The notes beneath the pieces are model-generated. The model saw only the letters and a list, made by a program, of their open reading frames with translations. It was not told the origin of the DNA and made no database searches. The translations under genes were made by a program, and so were the position numbers. Shown here piece by piece: positions 31,152 through 32,801 of a DNA stretch of 32,801 bases. How positions within the stretch are numbered: position 1 is the first letter of the stretch; each line of letters opens with the position of its first letter. Source of the DNA: Leptolyngbya sp. DLM2.Bin27 (lineage in GTDB: Bacteria > Cyanobacteriota > Cyanobacteriia > Phormidesmidales > Phormidesmidaceae); contig RECJ01000141.1 in the NCBI GenBank assembly GCA_007694115.1, positions 1 to 32,801 of the forward strand, given 5' to 3'.

Positions 31152-31886
31152 CTAACGCATGGCGTTTTGCTCGGGCAAAGACAGGTTGTCAGCATCTAAA
31201 AAGGGAATTGGAGTGATTTCTGGACTATCAATGCTTCTAAGCGTTGAGCGACCTTCCCAAGTTCCCTGGGTCTCCTGGGGCAGCCCTGCTGTTGCCATCG
31301 CATTGCCAGGCAGCGGAACCACCCTAAACTGACTCGATCTCAGGTAGGGTTCGCCATCAGGGGTGATGTTGAGCAGTGGGCTGCTAGCCCTCTCCAGCAG
31401 GTCAGTCCTAGCCATGAGGTTAGATTGAGCCAAATCCCTGGGCTCTAGGGTGGCTAAAAAAGCTACGTCAGCACTGATTGCAGCCGGGTCAATGGCGCTG
31501 CCGACAACAGTTTGCCAGTTCTCCTGGTAAGTGCCCTCGGCACTTACCTCCCACAGGGATAGCTGAGCTTGCCAACGGCCATCGTTAACCACAGCAGATT
31601 TGCGGTCTAGGATGGCGAACTGCGATGCCTCAGCCATAAATTCGTCGCTGGGCAACGGCCCAATGCGACGCACAGCCGATACTGTCAGCGGCGTTTGATC
31701 GGGTAAGTCTGTGGTGCCAGTCAGAGTGAATTGCCCTGGCTGTCCAGTCTCAGCAATTCGTTCAATAACTATGTCAACGGTGTTGTTTTGACCCCAACTC
31801 AATAGATCGCTAGGGAAGCGATCGCAGGCGGTGGTCAGCAGCATAAGCAGCACTACTACAAGTCTGGCGAATGTATTTTTAATCAT
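31152..31886 (-). CDS. Lipoprotein of unknown function
   Basis: A 244-residue protein from ATG 31886. A type II signal peptide is clear: basic start, hydrophobic core ARLVVVLLMLL and the lipobox LTTAC with lipidated Cys21. The mature part of about 220 residues opens with a beta-rich region (VDIVIERIAETGQPGQFTL and following TGTTDLPDQTPLTVSAV), which reads like an immunoglobulin-like or beta-sandwich fold. The second half is less structured, with acidic and Pro-rich segments. I do not recognise a family. It is divergent from the exported protein gene at 32041, sharing a 154-bp promoter gap. Confidence 0.8.
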   Translation of the reverse strand: MIKNTFARLVVVLLMLLTTACDRFPSDLLSWGQNNTVDIVIERIAETGQPGQFTLTGTTDLPDQTPLTVSAVRRIGPLPSDEFMAEASQFAILDRKSAVVNDGRWQAQLSLWEVSAEGTYQENWQTVVGSAIDPAAISADVAFLATLEPRDLAQSNLMARTDLLERASSPLLNITPDGEPYLRSSQFRVVPLPGNAMATAGLPQETQGTWEGRSTLRSIDSPEITPIPFLDADNLSLPEQNAMR

Positions 31887-32040
31887 AGGTTTCCCAGAGT
31901 CAAGCTATACAAACTAGTAAGAAATTAGGCTAATTGTTTTTACCTAGGTTTTGGCGGGTACCCTCCTGACAACACCATAGTCAGTTTGCTGTTATTAAAC
32001 CGATGCCCGTAGGCATCCGATAGGGAGCTATAACGCTGTC

Positions 32041-32801
32041 ATGCCTCCACTGATTAAATCTTCTTACAGCCTTCACAGGTGCTTTACCGGATCAATCCTG
32101 CTGGTGGGCTTGGCCAGCTGGTCAGGAATCGCCCAAGGGGCAGAGCTAGCAGCTGACGCCACCTACTTGGCAGACAGTCTAGCAGCGGCACCTGTGATCG
32201 ACATCGCTGACAATAAAGCGATGCCTGAGCCAGCCCAAGCAACCTCAAATTCTGAGCGCAGAGCATCCCCGCCTAGGTTTCCGCTGACACCCACGACAGA
32301 GCTGGTTGCCCAGGCCCCGCCGCTTTTAGCCGCAGCAGAGGCATCGGCCCGACCGGGAACCTCCATAGCTTGGCCTGAGCTACCCGCTTCAAGGGCTGAA
32401 GGAGCCCTGGGGGATGGCCTGATCCTTGCCTCAGAGGTATTCCAAGGCTTTCCAGTTTACGCCGCTCCCGCCGCTGCGCCGGGGGGGCTCGTGCCCTGGT
32501 ATGTGACCCAAATGCCCCCCGGCATGGCCGCTCCGTCGGTACCAGCTCCCGCCAGTGCTGGAGCCGACTATCCGGCAGTGCCCTCAGGTGGCACTTGGGT
32601 GATGATGTGGCTGCCCTACGGGGTACCGATGGCAGCCCCTGGTGCCGAGGCTGCACCGTCCTGGCCCCAGCCCACGGCGGGCTTTCCGGTCGCTGCGCCC
32701 TATGGTATGGCTCCCCCGCCGGGCTATGGGGCTAGCGCCATACCGCAGGGGTACCCAGCAGCGGTGGGAGTGGTGCCCTGGGGCAGCCCCCTGGGCACCA
32801 C
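32041..32801 (+). CDS. Exported Pro/Ala/Gly/Tyr-rich protein, 3' end beyond window
   Basis: An open frame starts at ATG 32041 and runs without a stop to the window end (253 codons). The N-terminus is a Sec signal peptide: basic start, hydrophobic SILLVGLASWSG and a probable cleavage after IAQG. The mature part has an Ala/Pro-rich region to about residue 150, then a stretch dominated by Pro, Ala, Gly, Tyr and Trp with hydrophobic pairs such as LVPWYV, TWVMMWLPYG and VVPWG. It has no recognised domain within the part seen. The frame stays open on this strand while shorter open frames on the other strand lack any sensible start. GGGAG lies 15 bases upstream, rather far for a ribosome-binding site. 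A 6-bp hairpin at 32002-32017 is in its leader. Confidence 0.72.
   Translation, partial: MPPLIKSSYSLHRCFTGSILLVGLASWSGIAQGAELAADATYLADSLAAAPVIDIADNKAMPEPAQATSNSERRASPPRFPLTPTTELVAQAPPLLAAAEASARPGTSIAWPELPASRAEGALGDGLILASEVFQGFPVYAAPAAAPGGLVPWYVTQMPPGMAAPSVPAPASAGADYPAVPSGGTWVMMWLPYGVPMAAPGAEAAPSWPQPTAGFPVAAPYGMAPPPGYGASAIPQGYPAAVGVVPWGSPLGT

Noticed and set aside
32163-32656. Minus-strand frames at the right end of the window
   Set aside because: They oppose a continuous plus-strand frame with a signal peptide that stays open to the window edge, and they begin inside Pro/Ala-rich sequence without start signals.

Overview
The window looks like chromosome from a GC-rich, probably filamentous cyanobacterium of the Leptolyngbya/Nodosilinea/Phormidium kind. 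This rests on frequent HIP1 octamers (GCGATCGC, for example at 1309 and 1096), an ictB 3' end, a phycobilisome linker, a PedR-type LuxR regulator, DUF1816, DUF4168 and DUF4327 proteins, and cyanobacterial-style dispersed palindromes between genes. The genus is inference only. No phage, plasmid, CRISPR or secondary-metabolite locus was seen.

Layout. 1-3337: truncated ictB, a small hypothetical protein, a divergent SRPBCC/HugZ-like pair sharing a possible operator, and an EamA exporter. 3506-6000: a 528-aa proline/alanine-rich lipoprotein and an alpha/beta hydrolase. 6076-7980 (minus): rlmB, with a long KPRY-repeat N-terminal extension, followed by a DUF1816 gene. 8408-11040: an HxlR regulator bracketed by a repeated 13-bp motif, a DUF4327 protein and a SulP anion transporter. 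11203-13385: a CAP-domain secreted protein, lipA, and an L,D-transpeptidase. 13646-16744 (minus): a Gfo/Idh/MocA oxidoreductase with a visible promoter and RBS, a CNNM/CorC-type membrane protein and a small membrane protein. 16928-17000: a tRNA with CAU anticodon, probably tRNA-Ile2. 17057-21358: an exported hypothetical, pyrE coupled to a methyltransferase, a second methyltransferase and hisS. 21457-24327: pedR head-to-head with a DUF4168 gene, then a class A penicillin-binding protein. 24673-27309: tyrS and a stand-alone phycobilisome linker, with a 660-bp repeat-rich gap between them. 27540-29768: rph, then a CobO/BtuR-like gene lacking its P-loop directly upstream of dcd. 29769-32801: a lower-GC, terminator-rich gap followed by three envelope-type genes, the last running off the window end.

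Most genes are housekeeping: translation (hisS, tyrS, tRNA, rlmB), nucleotide metabolism (pyrE, dcd, rph), lipoate synthesis, cell wall (PBP, L,D-transpeptidase) and light or redox adaptation (pedR, linker, ictB). I did not find a clearly new multi-gene system. The most unusual items are the P-loop-less CobO paralogue, the recently amplified repeat in rlmB, the nested palindromes and four two-base-loop hairpins between tyrS and the linker gene, the HxlR-flanking motif copies, and the two low-complexity exported proteins. All functional calls come from reading translations and motifs by eye; no database search was run.
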